Shown: one piece after another, positions 6,712-15,057 of the stretch | Layout: each line of letters begins with the position of its first letter | Position numbering within the stretch: position 1 is the first letter of the stretch | Assembly (NCBI GenBank): GCA_016790395.1 | Contig: JAEUPH010000342.1 | Span: 1 to 34,243, forward strand | Reading direction: 5' to 3' | Source: Rubrivivax sp. | GTDB taxonomy: Bacteria; Pseudomonadota; Gammaproteobacteria; Burkholderiales; Burkholderiaceae_C | Length of the DNA stretch: 34,243 nt | The notes under the pieces: generated by a model | What the model saw: the letters and a program-made list of their open reading frames with translations, nothing else | The model's database searches: none | Told to the model about the DNA's origin: nothing | Made by a program: the position numbers and the translations under genes

Positions 6712-8226
6712 ATGGACTCCCCCATCGACCCCGCCGGCTTGCTGGCCGCCGTGGACATCGGCTCCAACAGCTTCCGCGTCGAGATCGGCAGCCTGCCGCA
6801 CGGCCGCTACAAGCGCACCGAGTACCACAAGGAAACCGTGCGCCTGGGCGCAGGGCTGGACGCGAACGGCATGCTCACCGAAGACGCGGCGCAGCGCGGC
6901 CTGGCCTGCCTGCGCCGCTTCTCGGCACGCCTCGGCGGCTTCCAGCCCGGCCAGGTGCGCGCGGTGGCCACGCAGACCCTGCGCGAAGCCCGCAACCGCA
7001 ACGCCTTCCTGCTCCGTGCCCAGGAGGCGCTGGGCTTTCCCATCGAGGTGATCAGCGGGCGCGAAGAGGCGCGCCTGATCTTCGCCGGCGTGGCCCGCCT
7101 GCAGCCCGGGGACGAGCGTCGACTGGTCGTCGACATCGGCGGGCGCAGCACCGAGTTGATCCTGGGCGAAGGCGCGACGCCACGGGTCGCCGAGTCCTTC
7201 GGCGTGGGCTGCGTCAGCCTCTCGATGCGCTTCTTCGAAGGCGGCCGCCTCACCGCGGCCGCCTTCCGCGACGCCCAGGTGGCCGCTGGCGCGGAGTTCG
7301 AGGAAGGCCTGCAGCCCTTCGCGCGCCGGCACTGGGTGCGGGCGCTGGGCTCGTCGGGCACGGCCGGCGCGGTGTCGCAGCTGCTGCTGGCCGCGGGCGT
7401 CACCGACGGCCGCATCACGCCGGCCGGGCTGCGCTGGTGCATCGAACGCTGCATCGCCGCCGGCCGCATGGACCGCATCGACCTGCCCGGCCTCAAGCCC
7501 GACCGCCGCGCCGTGCTGCCGGGCGGGCTGGCCATTCTGTATACGCTGGCCACGCACTTCGAGATCGAGTCGCTGGAGCCGGCCAAGGGCGCCCTGCGAC
7601 AGGGCGTGATCATCGACCTGCACGACCGACTTCTGGCCGCACGACCCGGCCGCCGTGCGCGCGCGCAGGACATGCGCGACGCCACCGTGGCCGAGCTGCA
7701 GCTGCGCTTCCAGGTCGACCGTGCGCAGGCCGCCCGTGTGGCGAGCGTTGCGCTGGCGCTCTTCGACAGCGCCATACCGGATGCCACGCCCGACATGCGC
7801 CGGGAGCTCCAGTGGGCCTGCGCCCTGCACGAAATGGGTCAGATGGTGTCGCACCACGACCACCACCGGCACAGCGCCTACCTGCTGTCGCACGCCGACG
7901 CGCCGGGCTTCTCGCAGAGCCAGCAGCGGCGCATCGGCGAACTGGTGCTGGGCCAGCGCGGCGGGCTGCGCAAGGTGGAGCCGCAGCTGGCCAGCGAGAC
8001 CTTCGCCTGGCAGGTGCTGTGCCTGCGCCTGGCGGTCATCAAGTGCCATGCCCGCGGCCAGGTGGACGTCACGGCGCTCACGCTGCAGGCGCGCGGGCGC
8101 GACGCGCTGCTGGGCCATGCCGCGCGCTGGGCCGACGCCCACCCGCGCACGCTGTTCCTGCTGGGCGAGGAAGCCGCCGCCTGGACGCGCAATGGCCCGC
8201 TGCGGCTGGTGCTGCCCGCGCGCTGA
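6712..8226 (+). CDS. ppx: Exopolyphosphatase (Ppx/GppA family)
   Basis: 504 residues, the length of full Ppx/GppA proteins. The actin-like ATPase fold shows phosphate loop 1 as DIGSNSFRVEIG (from D15) and loop 2 as DIGGRSTELILG (from about residue 140). CVSLSMRF and the glycine-rich SSGTAG near 222-227 are further family landmarks. The carboxyl-terminal third (from about 310) is the helical HD-like domain with 'ALHEMGQMVSHHDHHRHSAY'. It removes terminal phosphate from polyphosphate, or hydrolyses pppGpp; the nearby ppk1 favours exopolyphosphatase. It converges on sixA with no gap: the TGA stop abuts the TCA of the opposite stop, giving the palindrome TGATCA at 8224-8229. Confidence 0.9.
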   Translation: MDSPIDPAGLLAAVDIGSNSFRVEIGSLPHGRYKRTEYHKETVRLGAGLDANGMLTEDAAQRGLACLRRFSARLGGFQPGQVRAVATQTLREARNRNAFLLRAQEALGFPIEVISGREEARLIFAGVARLQPGDERRLVVDIGGRSTELILGEGATPRVAESFGVGCVSLSMRFFEGGRLTAAAFRDAQVAAGAEFEEGLQPFARRHWVRALGSSGTAGAVSQLLLAAGVTDGRITPAGLRWCIERCIAAGRMDRIDLPGLKPDRRAVLPGGLAILYTLATHFEIESLEPAKGALRQGVIIDLHDRLLAARPGRRARAQDMRDATVAELQLRFQVDRAQAARVASVALALFDSAIPDATPDMRRELQWACALHEMGQMVSHHDHHRHSAYLLSHADAPGFSQSQQRRIGELVLGQRGGLRKVEPQLASETFAWQVLCLRLAVIKCHARGQVDVTALTLQARGRDALLGHAARWADAHPRTLFLLGEEAAAWTRNGPLRLVLPAR

Positions 8227-8709
8227 TCAGTCGTCGCCGCGCCCGCCGGCCACCATCTCGGGGGCGATCACCGCGTGCAGCAGCACCTGCAGTTGCCCTT
8301 CGCGTTCGCGCGCCCGCAGCCACCACACGGCGCCCTTGCGCACCGTCCAGGCCAGGGATTGGGCCGACAGCAGGTAGGCCGCGGTCAGGCCCAGGGTCGG
8401 CTGGTGGCCCACCACCAGCACCGGTTCGCGCGCCTCCGGCCAGCGCACGCTGTGCAGCAGGCCTTCCACCGTGCCGTCGGGGGCGAGGGCGGCCACGGTC
8501 TTGAACCTGCGGTCGAGCGCGGCCGCGGTCTGCTGGCAGCGGCGCGCCGGGCTCGCCATCACCCGCGTGCTGCTGGGCAGGTGGCGGTTCAGCCAGCCTG
8601 CCATGCGCTGGGCCTGGCGTTCGCCCTTGGAGGTCAACGCGCGCTCGAGGTCGTCCTGCACCTCGCGCATCTCCAGCGCTTCGGCGTGGCGCCAAAGGAT
8701 CAGGTCCAT
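8227..8709 (-). CDS. sixA: Phosphohistidine phosphatase SixA
   Basis: 160 residues, histidine phosphatase superfamily. It begins 'MDLILWRHAEALEMREVQDD', with the catalytic R-H-A-E of the SixA group in place of RHG. A second conserved stretch is VMASPARRCQQTAAAL, and VLVVGHQPTLG carries the second active-site histidine. SixA removes phosphate from histidine, first described on ArcB and later linked to the nitrogen-related PTS. The ATG at 8709 overlaps the ppk1 stop by one base (TGATG); a GTG one codon earlier would give a four-base overlap. It is therefore translationally coupled to ppk1, an enzyme that works through a phosphohistidine. It converges end to end with ppx. Confidence 0.9.
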   Translation of the reverse strand: MDLILWRHAEALEMREVQDDLERALTSKGERQAQRMAGWLNRHLPSSTRVMASPARRCQQTAAALDRRFKTVAALAPDGTVEGLLHSVRWPEAREPVLVVGHQPTLGLTAAYLLSAQSLAWTVRKGAVWWLRAREREGQLQVLLHAVIAPEMVAGGRGDD

Positions 8710-10775
8710 CACACGCCGCTCATGTAGCGCGCCGCCAGCGCCTGCTGCGCGCAGACGCCGTCGGCGGCCACGCGGCGGTAGCGGCCTTCGCCGTCCAGCG
8801 TCCAGGCGTCGCGGCGGTCATGCAGGTAGGGCACCAGGCCTTCATCGATGACGCGCTGGCGCAGCACCGGGTCCTTCACGGGCCAGGCCACCTCCACACG
8901 CCGGAACATGTTGCGGCCCATCCAGTCGGCGCTGCTGAGGTAGAGCGCCTCGGCCTCGGCGCCCTCGCCCCAGCGGAAGTAGCAGATGCGCGTGTGCTCC
9001 AGGAAGCGCCCCACCACCGAGCGCACGCGGATGTTGTGGGTGACGCCCGGCAGCCCCGGCGGCAGCATGCAGGCGCCCCGCACGACGAGGTCGATCTTGG
9101 CGCCGGCGAGTCCGGCGTCCACCAGCGCCTGGATGAGCGCGGTGTCGGTCAGCGCGTTGACCTTGACCACCACGCGCGCCGGCCGCCCGGCCCGCGCCGC
9201 CTCGGCCACCTGCGCCAGGTGCCGCACCATGCGGCGGTGCAGGGCGAAGGGCGCCGTCACCAGGTGCTGCGAGGCCTTGGCGCGGGTCTGGCTGGCCAGC
9301 TGCAGGAACACCGCGTCGGCATCGGCGGTGAGCCCGGGGTCGGCGGTGAGCATGCCCATGTCGGTGTACAGGCGTGCCGTCTTCGGGTTGTAGTTGCCGG
9401 TGGAGAGGTGGGCGTAGCGGCGCAGGCGGGAGCCCTCGCGCCGCGTCACGAGCAGCAGCTTGGCGTGCGTCTTCAGGCCGACCACGCCGTAGACCACCTG
9501 CGCGCCCACGGCCTCCAGGCGTTCGGCCCAGTTGATGTTGGCCTCCTCGTCGAAGCGCGCCTTCAGTTCCACCACCACCAGCACCTCCTTGCCGCGCCGC
9601 GCGCCCTCGATCAGCAGTTCCATCAGCTCGCTCTTCGTGCCGGTGCGGTAGATCGTCTGCTTGATGGCGAGGACATCAGGGTCATGCACCGCTTGCCGCA
9701 GGAACTGCACCACCGGCTCGAAGCTCTCGAAGGGATGGTGCAGCAGCACGTCGCGGCGACGCAGGCCATCGAAGACCGGCTGGCTGCGCGGCAGCTGCGT
9801 CTCGGGCCAGGCCGGCTCCAGCCGCGGGAAGCGCAAGGCCTCGGCGTCGGCCTGGTCGATCAGCTGGTTCAGCCGCACCAGGTTCACGGGCCCATTGACC
9901 TTGTACAGCGCCAGCTCCGGCAGGCCGAACTGCTGCAGCAGGAAGCTGGACAGTTCGTCCGGGCAGGTGGCCACCACCTCCAGCCGGATGGCCTGGCCGA
10001 AGTGGCGCGTCGTCAGGCCCGAGCGCAGGGCCTGGCGCAGGTTGGCGACGTCGTCCTCGTCGACGTCGAGGTCGGAGTCGCGCGTGACACGGAACTGCGA
10101 GAAGAAGTCCACCGTGCGGCCCGGGAACAGCTCGGCCAGGTGGGCTCGGATGACGCTGGTCAGCAGGACGAAGCCCTGGCGCCCTCCGCACAGTTCACGC
10201 GGCAGCGCGATGACCCGCGGCAGCACGCGGGGCACCTTCACGATGGCGATCTGGTTCTGGCGGCCGAAGGCGTCGCGGCCGCCCAGGCGGGCGATGAAGT
10301 TCAAGGACTTGTTGGCCACCAGCGGGAAAGGGTGGCTCGGGTCCAGGCTCACCGGCACCAGCAGCGGCCGCACCTGGGACTCGAAGAAGCCCTGAACCCA
10401 GGCGCGTTGCTCGGCATTGCGCTCGGCGTGATTGAGCACCACGATGCCTTCGCGCTGCAGCGCCGGCACGAGCACGTCGTTGAGCGCGGCGTACTGTTCA
10501 TCGATCAGCTCGTGCGCCGCGCGCGCCACGGCGGCCAGGTCGGCCTTCGAGTAGCCGAGCCCGGGTTCGCGCGTCGCCTCGATGATGTCGGCCACGCGCA
10601 CCTCGAAGAACTCATCCAGGTTGCTGGAGACGATCGTGATGTAGCGCAGCCGCTCGAGCAGCGGCACGTCGGGACGCAGCGCCTGGGCCAGCACGCGGCG
10701 GTTGAACTGCAGGATCGATCGTTCGCGGTTCAGCAGCGGCACAGACCTGCCGGCTGCGGGGGACGGGGCGGGCAT
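8709..10775 (-). CDS. ppk1: Polyphosphate kinase 1
   Basis: 688 residues, the usual PPK1 length. It reversibly polymerises the terminal phosphate of ATP into polyphosphate through an autophosphorylated histidine. The amino-terminal domain shows LLNRERSILQFNRRVL and SSNLDEFFEVR. The middle has DVLLHHPFESF and QTIYRTGTKSEL. The phospholipase-D-like catalytic region has H456 in YAHLSTGNYNPKTARLYTD, aligned with the family phosphohistidine. The ATG at 10775-10773 has no Shine-Dalgarno sequence. A -10-like TACACT (10787-10782) ends six bases upstream, so the mRNA may be leaderless. A GTG at 10742, just before the conserved PLLNRERS, is an alternative start. A Pho-box-like repeat precedes the -10. 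sixA follows, coupled. Confidence 0.95.
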   Translation of the reverse strand: MPAPSPAAGRSVPLLNRERSILQFNRRVLAQALRPDVPLLERLRYITIVSSNLDEFFEVRVADIIEATREPGLGYSKADLAAVARAAHELIDEQYAALNDVLVPALQREGIVVLNHAERNAEQRAWVQGFFESQVRPLLVPVSLDPSHPFPLVANKSLNFIARLGGRDAFGRQNQIAIVKVPRVLPRVIALPRELCGGRQGFVLLTSVIRAHLAELFPGRTVDFFSQFRVTRDSDLDVDEDDVANLRQALRSGLTTRHFGQAIRLEVVATCPDELSSFLLQQFGLPELALYKVNGPVNLVRLNQLIDQADAEALRFPRLEPAWPETQLPRSQPVFDGLRRRDVLLHHPFESFEPVVQFLRQAVHDPDVLAIKQTIYRTGTKSELMELLIEGARRGKEVLVVVELKARFDEEANINWAERLEAVGAQVVYGVVGLKTHAKLLLVTRREGSRLRRYAHLSTGNYNPKTARLYTDMGMLTADPGLTADADAVFLQLASQTRAKASQHLVTAPFALHRRMVRHLAQVAEAARAGRPARVVVKVNALTDTALIQALVDAGLAGAKIDLVVRGACMLPPGLPGVTHNIRVRSVVGRFLEHTRICYFRWGEGAEAEALYLSSADWMGRNMFRRVEVAWPVKDPVLRQRVIDEGLVPYLHDRRDAWTLDGEGRYRRVAADGVCAQQALAARYMSGV

Positions 10776-10781
10776 GAGCCG

Positions 10782-10787
10782 AGTGTA
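10782..10787 (-). promoter_or_regulatory. -10-like hexamer of ppk1
   Basis: TACACT on the minus strand, ten bases downstream of the Pho-box-like repeat and six bases before the ATG. The spacing to the repeat fits PhoB-activated promoters, in which the Pho box replaces the -35 element. Confidence 0.45.
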
Positions 10788-10797
10788 GGCAGCACCT

Positions 10798-10815
10798 GCG
10801 ACAGCGCGATGACAG
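10798..10815 (-). promoter_or_regulatory. Putative Pho box (PhoB site) upstream of ppk1
   Basis: On the minus strand this reads CTGTCAT-CGCG-CTGTCGC, two 7-base direct repeats with a 4-base spacer. The PhoB consensus is CTGTCAT-N4-CTGTCAY; the first repeat matches 7 of 7 and the second 6 of 7. It lies in the 47-base gap between the upstream deacylase gene and ppk1, oriented toward ppk1, with a -10-like hexamer ten bases further on. This is the expected activator layout. Confidence 0.65.
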
Positions 10816-10822
10816 CCGCCGC

Positions 10823-11938
10823 TCAGGCGCTCAGCAGCTTGCCGGTGCGCGCCAGCGTGGTGCCGGCGATCTTGCCCAGCCGGTCGCCCGCCGCCGCCCA
10901 GCGCGAGCGCACGCGGGCATAGAGCACGCCGGAGGACTGGGCGAGGATGGGCCACCGCTGCCCGCTGTCGACATCGACGATCTCGGCGACGGTGTCGCCG
11001 GCCTTGATGCGGCTGCCCACGGCGCAACGGAACACCACGACGCCACCGATGGGCGCGATGACGGGCTCGCTCGCAGCCAGCGGCGTGGGCACGCAGCGCG
11101 GCTCGGGCAAGGGCAGCGACGCCCCTTGCAGAACGCCGTGGCGCGTGAGGTAGGCGATCAGGCCCGCCGCATCCCGGGCGGCCAGGTCGTCGTCGACGTC
11201 GGCCTGGCCGCGCAGTTCCACCGTGGTGGCGAAGCAGCCCAGCGGCAGTGGGTGCGCCGGGAACTGCTGCTGCAGCACGAACCAAGGGCGGCTGCAAGCC
11301 TCGTCGAAGGGCGAATCGCCGGACTCGGTGGCCAGAAGGATGGCCTCGGCCCCCAGCAGCGCACCCAGTTCGGCGCACTGGTCGGCCTGCGGCGTGAGAC
11401 CGTAAAGGTGCAGCGTGGATTCGCCATCGCAGTGCAGGTCGAACACGATGTCGGCGTCGACGGCCAGTTGGATGAGCCGTCGCTTGAGGTCTTCGGCGGG
11501 CTGCGTGGCGGTGAGGGCGGCCGCGGCCTCGCGCAGCGCTTCTCGGGCCAGCGCGGTGTTGCTCGGGGCGTCGCTCCCCAGCCGCCCCTGCAGCCGCTGC
11601 GCCGCAGCGGCGCTGACGTCCGGCACCAGGCGGTTGAAGTTGACGCCGTCACGCAGATGGAAGCGGCCTTCGTGGTGGCCGAGCACCTGCTGCGCCAGGC
11701 CGATCGGGTTGGCATAGGGCACCAGCACCACCTCGCCCGACACGCGACCCTCGGCCTCCAGGACCGACAGCCGCTCGCGCAAATGCTGGGCCACCAGCAG
11801 CGCCGGGGTTTCGTCGGCGTGCAGCGCCGCCTGGATCACGGCCTTGGGGCCTGCGCCCGGCGTCCCGAAGCGCAACACCTTCAGCCGCGTCTGCTGGCCG
11901 GGCGTGCTGCCGGCGAGCTCGAAGGTTTCGGTGATCAC
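10823..11938 (-). CDS. Succinylglutamate desuccinylase/aspartoacylase family zinc hydrolase
   Basis: 371 residues. The M14-like deacylase fold has the zinc motif H40-A-D-E43 (commonly HG[ND]E) and the third ligand H169 in FDLHCDGES; the arginine-containing FNR stretch lies near 101-103. The last 80 residues (from '[20 protein letters not shown]') resemble a small barrel of lipoyl/biotinyl type, usual in this subfamily. It should hydrolyse an N-acyl amino acid or similar amide; the substrate is unknown, and no arginine succinyltransferase genes are present to support AstE. I chose the GTG at 11938, which overlaps the orn stop as GTGA (11935-11938). No better in-frame ATG lies nearby. It is the second gene of the orn operon. 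Confidence 0.8.
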   Translation of the reverse strand: MITETFELAGSTPGQQTRLKVLRFGTPGAGPKAVIQAALHADETPALLVAQHLRERLSVLEAEGRVSGEVVLVPYANPIGLAQQVLGHHEGRFHLRDGVNFNRLVPDVSAAAAQRLQGRLGSDAPSNTALAREALREAAAALTATQPAEDLKRRLIQLAVDADIVFDLHCDGESTLHLYGLTPQADQCAELGALLGAEAILLATESGDSPFDEACSRPWFVLQQQFPAHPLPLGCFATTVELRGQADVDDDLAARDAAGLIAYLTRHGVLQGASLPLPEPRCVPTPLAASEPVIAPIGGVVVFRCAVGSRIKAGDTVAEIVDVDSGQRWPILAQSSGVLYARVRSRWAAAGDRLGKIAGTTLARTGKLLSA

Positions 11939-12495
11939 AGCGCGAGGAAGTGGGTGCGGTAGTGGATCAGCTCGTCGATGGACTCGTGGATGTCGGCCAG
12001 CGCCGTGTGGGCCTGCGCCTTCTTGAAGCCTTCCAGCGCCGCAGGCTTCCAGCGCCGCGCCAGTTCCTTGAGGGTGCTGACGTCCAGGTTGCGGTAGTGG
12101 AAGAAGGCCTCCAGCGTGGGCATGGTGCGGGCCAGGAAACGGCGGTCCTGGCAGATCGTGTTGCCGCACATGGGGCTCTTGCCCTTGGGCACGTACTGCT
12201 GCAGGAAGGCGATGGTCTGGGCCTCTGCGGCGGCCTCGTCGAAAGGGCTGGCCTTCACGCGGTCGATCAGGCCGCTGCGCCCATGCGTGCCCTTGTTCCA
12301 GGCGTCCATGCCGTCGAGCACGGCGTCGGTCTGGTGCACGGCGAACACCGGGCCTTCCACGCGCTGCGTCAGCTGCGGATCGGTCACGACGACGGCGATC
12401 TCGATGATGCGGTCGGTGTCGGGGTAGAGGCCCGTCATCTCGAGGTCGATCCAGATCAGGTTCTGGTCGCTGGGCGCCAGCAGGGTGTCGGACAT
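11935..12495 (-). CDS. orn: Oligoribonuclease
   Basis: 186 residues, a DEDDh 3'-5' exoribonuclease that degrades 2-5-nucleotide RNAs and pGpG, the last step of RNA and cyclic-di-GMP turnover. Exo I is [10 protein letters not shown], with the catalytic Asp and Glu. Exo II is in [13 protein letters not shown], and Exo III is [11 protein letters not shown], with the catalytic His and Asp. The start at 12495 gives the family amino terminus ([20 protein letters not shown]); an in-frame ATG further upstream at 12561 would add unrelated residues and run into the divergent gene. TACACG (12509-12504) lies eight bases before the ATG and could be a -10 element. The stop is overlapped by the deacylase gene start. 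Confidence 0.95.
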   Translation of the reverse strand: MSDTLLAPSDQNLIWIDLEMTGLYPDTDRIIEIAVVVTDPQLTQRVEGPVFAVHQTDAVLDGMDAWNKGTHGRSGLIDRVKASPFDEAAAEAQTIAFLQQYVPKGKSPMCGNTICQDRRFLARTMPTLEAFFHYRNLDVSTLKELARRWKPAALEGFKKAQAHTALADIHESIDELIHYRTHFLAL

Positions 12496-12540
12496 GGTCG
12501 GGCCGTGTAGCAGGGGGAAACGGGGATTCTGTCCGAAGCC

Positions 12541-12546
12541 TACACT
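12541..12546 (+). promoter_or_regulatory. -10-like hexamer close to the M48 protease start
   Basis: TACACT (12541-12546) is followed by eight bases and the ATG at 12555, with no Shine-Dalgarno sequence. This would give a leader of about one or two bases. The hexamer is identical to the one before ppk1. The short orn/protease gap (12496-12554) shows no clear -35. Confidence 0.35.
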
Positions 12547-12554
12547 TCCGTCCC

Positions 12555-13829
12555 ATGTCATCGTCCGTCGTCACCGCGGCGTTTGCCGCGGCCCTGCTGC
12601 TGTCGCTGGTGGTCAAGCTCTGGCTGGCCACGCGGCAGATGCGGCACGTGGCGCTTCACCGCGACGCGGTGCCGGCCGCGTTTGCCGAAACCGTCACCCT
12701 CGACGCCCACCGCCGCGCCGCCGACTACACGCTGGCCAAGGGTCGACTGGGGCTGGTGTCCACGGCCTTCGGCAGCGCCGTGCTGCTGGCCTGGACGCTG
12801 CTGGGCGGCCTCGACCTGCTCAACGAAACCCTGCGCGAAGCCGTGCTGCCGCGCTACGGCGCCATGGCCTACCAGCTGGCGCTGCTGGCCGCCTTCACGC
12901 TGATCGGCAGCCTGGTCGAATTGCCGCTGGAGTGGTACGCCACCTTCCGGGTCGAGCAGCGCTTCGGCTTCAACCGCATGTCGCTGGGCCTGTGGCTGGC
13001 CGATCTGGTGAAGGGCGCCGCCGTGGGCGCTGTCATCGGCCTGCCGCTGGCGGCGCTGGTGCTCTGGATCATGGGCGCCTCCGGCGGCCTGTGGTGGCTG
13101 TGGGCCTGGGGCGCCTGGGTGGCCTTCAACCTGGTGCTGCTGGTGGTCTACCCCACGCTCATCGCGCCGATCTTCAACAAGTTCGAACCGCTGTCGGACG
13201 ACTCTCTGAAGGCCCGCGTGCAGGCGCTGATGCAGCGTTGCGGCTTCGCCGCCCAGGGCCTGTTCGTGATGGACGGCAGCCGACGCTCGGCGCACGCCAA
13301 CGCCTATTTCACCGGGCTGGGTGCCGCCAAGCGCGTGGTCTTCTTCGACACCCTGCTGGCGCGCCTGACCCCCGGCGAGGTGGAGGCCGTGCTGGCCCAT
13401 GAACTGGGCCACTTCAAGCACCGCCACGTGCTGAAGCGCATCGTCGGCATCTTCGCCTTCAGCCTGGCGGGCCTGGCGCTGCTGGGCTGGCTGGCCAAGA
13501 ACCCGGCCTTCTACGCCGGTCTGGGCGTGGCGCCGAACCTGGACGCGCCCAACGATGCCCTGGCACTGCTGCTCTTCATGCTGGCGCTGCCGCCCTTCAC
13601 CTTCTTCGTCTCGCCCTTGATGGCGCACTTCTCGCGCCGCCACGAGTTCGAGGCCGACGCCTACGCCTGCGCCCAGGCCAACGGCCGCGACCTGGCCAGC
13701 GCGCTGCTGAAGCTGCAAGAGGACAACGCTGCGACGCTGACGCCCGACCCGCTGTACGTGCGCTTCTACTATTCGCACCCGCCGGCCTCGGAACGGCTGG
13801 CCGCCCTGCCCCTTGCTGCCACGGCCTGA
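12555..13829 (+). CDS. M48 family membrane metalloprotease (Ste24/CAAX protease-like)
   Basis: 424 residues. The zinc motif is H282-E-L-G-H286, and the third ligand E366 is in HEFEADAYA. Several membrane helices precede the catalytic region, for example about 1-20, 65-90 and 105-125, with a further pair near 145-200, as in Ste24-type proteases. '[20 protein letters not shown]' upstream of the zinc motif is typical of the family. It should act on membrane or misfolded proteins at the inner membrane; true CAAX processing is not expected in bacteria. It is divergent from orn and four bases upstream of the pterin dehydratase gene, so the two are probably co-transcribed. The start lacks a Shine-Dalgarno sequence, and a -10-like TACACT is close upstream. 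Confidence 0.9.
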   Translation: MSSSVVTAAFAAALLLSLVVKLWLATRQMRHVALHRDAVPAAFAETVTLDAHRRAADYTLAKGRLGLVSTAFGSAVLLAWTLLGGLDLLNETLREAVLPRYGAMAYQLALLAAFTLIGSLVELPLEWYATFRVEQRFGFNRMSLGLWLADLVKGAAVGAVIGLPLAALVLWIMGASGGLWWLWAWGAWVAFNLVLLVVYPTLIAPIFNKFEPLSDDSLKARVQALMQRCGFAAQGLFVMDGSRRSAHANAYFTGLGAAKRVVFFDTLLARLTPGEVEAVLAHELGHFKHRHVLKRIVGIFAFSLAGLALLGWLAKNPAFYAGLGVAPNLDAPNDALALLLFMLALPPFTFFVSPLMAHFSRRHEFEADAYACAQANGRDLASALLKLQEDNAATLTPDPLYVRFYYSHPPASERLAALPLAATA

Positions 13830-13833
13830 ACCC

Positions 13834-14160
13834 ATGAACCACCCGCTTGCCGCAAGGCGCTGCCAACCCCTGGAAGGCCAGGCACCGATGGTGCCGGGCG
13901 AGATCGAGCGCCACCTCTCGGGCGCCCCCGGCTGGGCCTTGGTCGACGGCGCCATCGAGAAGCGGTTCCCCTTCCCCGACTACCACCACACCCTGGCGTT
14001 CGTGAATGCACTGGCCTGGGTGGCTCATGCCGAAGACCACCACCCTGACCTGCGGGTGAGCTACGGCAGCTGCACGGTGCGCTTCAACACGCATTCGGTC
14101 GGTGGCATCTCGATCAACGACTTCATCTGCGCCGCCAAGGTGGACGCCCTGCTGCCTTGA
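13834..14160 (+). CDS. phhB: 4a-hydroxytetrahydrobiopterin dehydratase (pterin carbinolamine dehydratase)
   Basis: 108 residues. The catalytic histidines are in AEDHHPDLRVSYG (H69-H70-P71), and the following NTHSVGGISINDF (H87) matches the family pattern TH..GG.T..D. It dehydrates 4a-carbinolamine so that quinonoid pterin can be recycled after aromatic amino acid hydroxylation. It can also act as a pterin or molybdopterin-related protein when, as here, no phenylalanine hydroxylase gene is beside it. The ATG at 13834 is chosen over an in-frame ATG at 13813, which would overlap the protease gene. Its TGA is overlapped by the TTG start of rsgA (TTGA, 14157-14160). Confidence 0.85.
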   Translation: MNHPLAARRCQPLEGQAPMVPGEIERHLSGAPGWALVDGAIEKRFPFPDYHHTLAFVNALAWVAHAEDHHPDLRVSYGSCTVRFNTHSVGGISINDFICAAKVDALLP

Positions 14161-15056
14161 CCGCGGCGCTGGCCCCGGGCCTCGTGGTCGCCACCCACGG
14201 CCGCCTGGTCATGGTGGAGACGCCCGAAGGCCAGCGGGTGCTGTGCCACACGCGCGGCAAGAAGAGCGACCTCGTCGTCGGCGACCACGTGCGCTGGCAG
14301 GTCGCCGGGGACGCTGGCGTGGTGGAGTCCACCGAACCGCGCCGCAACCTGCTGTTCCGGCAGGATGAGTGGCGCACCAAGTCCTTCGCGGCCAACCTCG
14401 ACCAATTGCTGGTGCTGGTGGCCCCCGAGCCGGTGTTCAGCGAGTCGCAGCTGACGCGCGCACTGATCGCCGCGGCAGACGCCGGCATTCCGGCCACCAT
14501 CGGCTTCAACAAGATCGACCTTGCCAGCGCAGCGCTTGCACGCGAGCGCCTGGCGCCCTACCGCGCAATGGGTGTCGCGGTGGTCGAGCTGGCCTTGAAG
14601 AAGGAGCCCGAGGCCGCGCGCGCCGCGCTGGCAACGCTGCTGCAGGGCCGCACGACGCTGGTGCTGGGCCCCAGCGGCATGGGCAAGAGCACGCTCATCA
14701 ACCTGCTGGTGCCGGCGGCCGAGGCGCAGGTGGGCGAGATCTCGCAGGCGCTGAACACCGGGCGCCATACGACGACCAGCACACGCTGGTACTGGATGGA
14801 CGCCTCGCGCAGCGGCGCCCTCATCGACTCCCCCGGCTTCCAGGAGTTCGGCCTGCGCCAGGTGGCACCCGAGCAACTGGCCGCGCTGATGCCCGACTTC
14901 GCGCGCCACCTGGGCCAGTGCCGCTTCCACAACTGCAGCCACCGGCACGAGCCGGGCTGCGGCGTGCGGGAGGCCGTGGCGCGCGGCGAGATCGGCCCGT
15001 CGCGGGTGCGGATCTACGAAGAGCTGTTCGAAGAGCTCTCGGCCCGGCGCTGGTAG
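14157..15056 (+). CDS. rsgA: Small ribosomal subunit biogenesis GTPase RsgA
   Basis: 299 residues, a circularly permuted GTPase that helps mature the 30S decoding region. An OB-fold covers about 8-65. G4 is N118-K-I-D121, then G1 GPSGMGKST (171-179), switch I around TGRHTTTS and G3 D224-S-P-G227. The zinc knuckle is C255, C260, H262 and C268. The motif order G4-G1-G3 is diagnostic. The most upstream start is TTG at 14157, which overlaps the phhB stop. A GTG at 14184 (before VATHGR) would still leave the OB-fold nearly intact, so the exact start is uncertain. It converges on the CobD/CbiB-like gene with a one-base gap between stops. Confidence 0.93.
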   Translation: MTAALAPGLVVATHGRLVMVETPEGQRVLCHTRGKKSDLVVGDHVRWQVAGDAGVVESTEPRRNLLFRQDEWRTKSFAANLDQLLVLVAPEPVFSESQLTRALIAAADAGIPATIGFNKIDLASAALARERLAPYRAMGVAVVELALKKEPEAARAALATLLQGRTTLVLGPSGMGKSTLINLLVPAAEAQVGEISQALNTGRHTTTSTRWYWMDASRSGALIDSPGFQEFGLRQVAPEQLAALMPDFARHLGQCRFHNCSHRHEPGCGVREAVARGEIGPSRVRIYEELFEELSARRW

Positions 15057-15057
15057 C

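Noticed and set aside
5734..8504. Very long open frames on both strands across the hydrolase and ppx region
   Set aside because: They cross true gene boundaries, lack motifs and are explained by high GC in third codon positions of the real genes.
10823..11938. AstE (arginine succinyltransferase pathway) as the specific identity of the deacylase
   Set aside because: No ast genes are nearby and the family is broad; only the general family call is supported.
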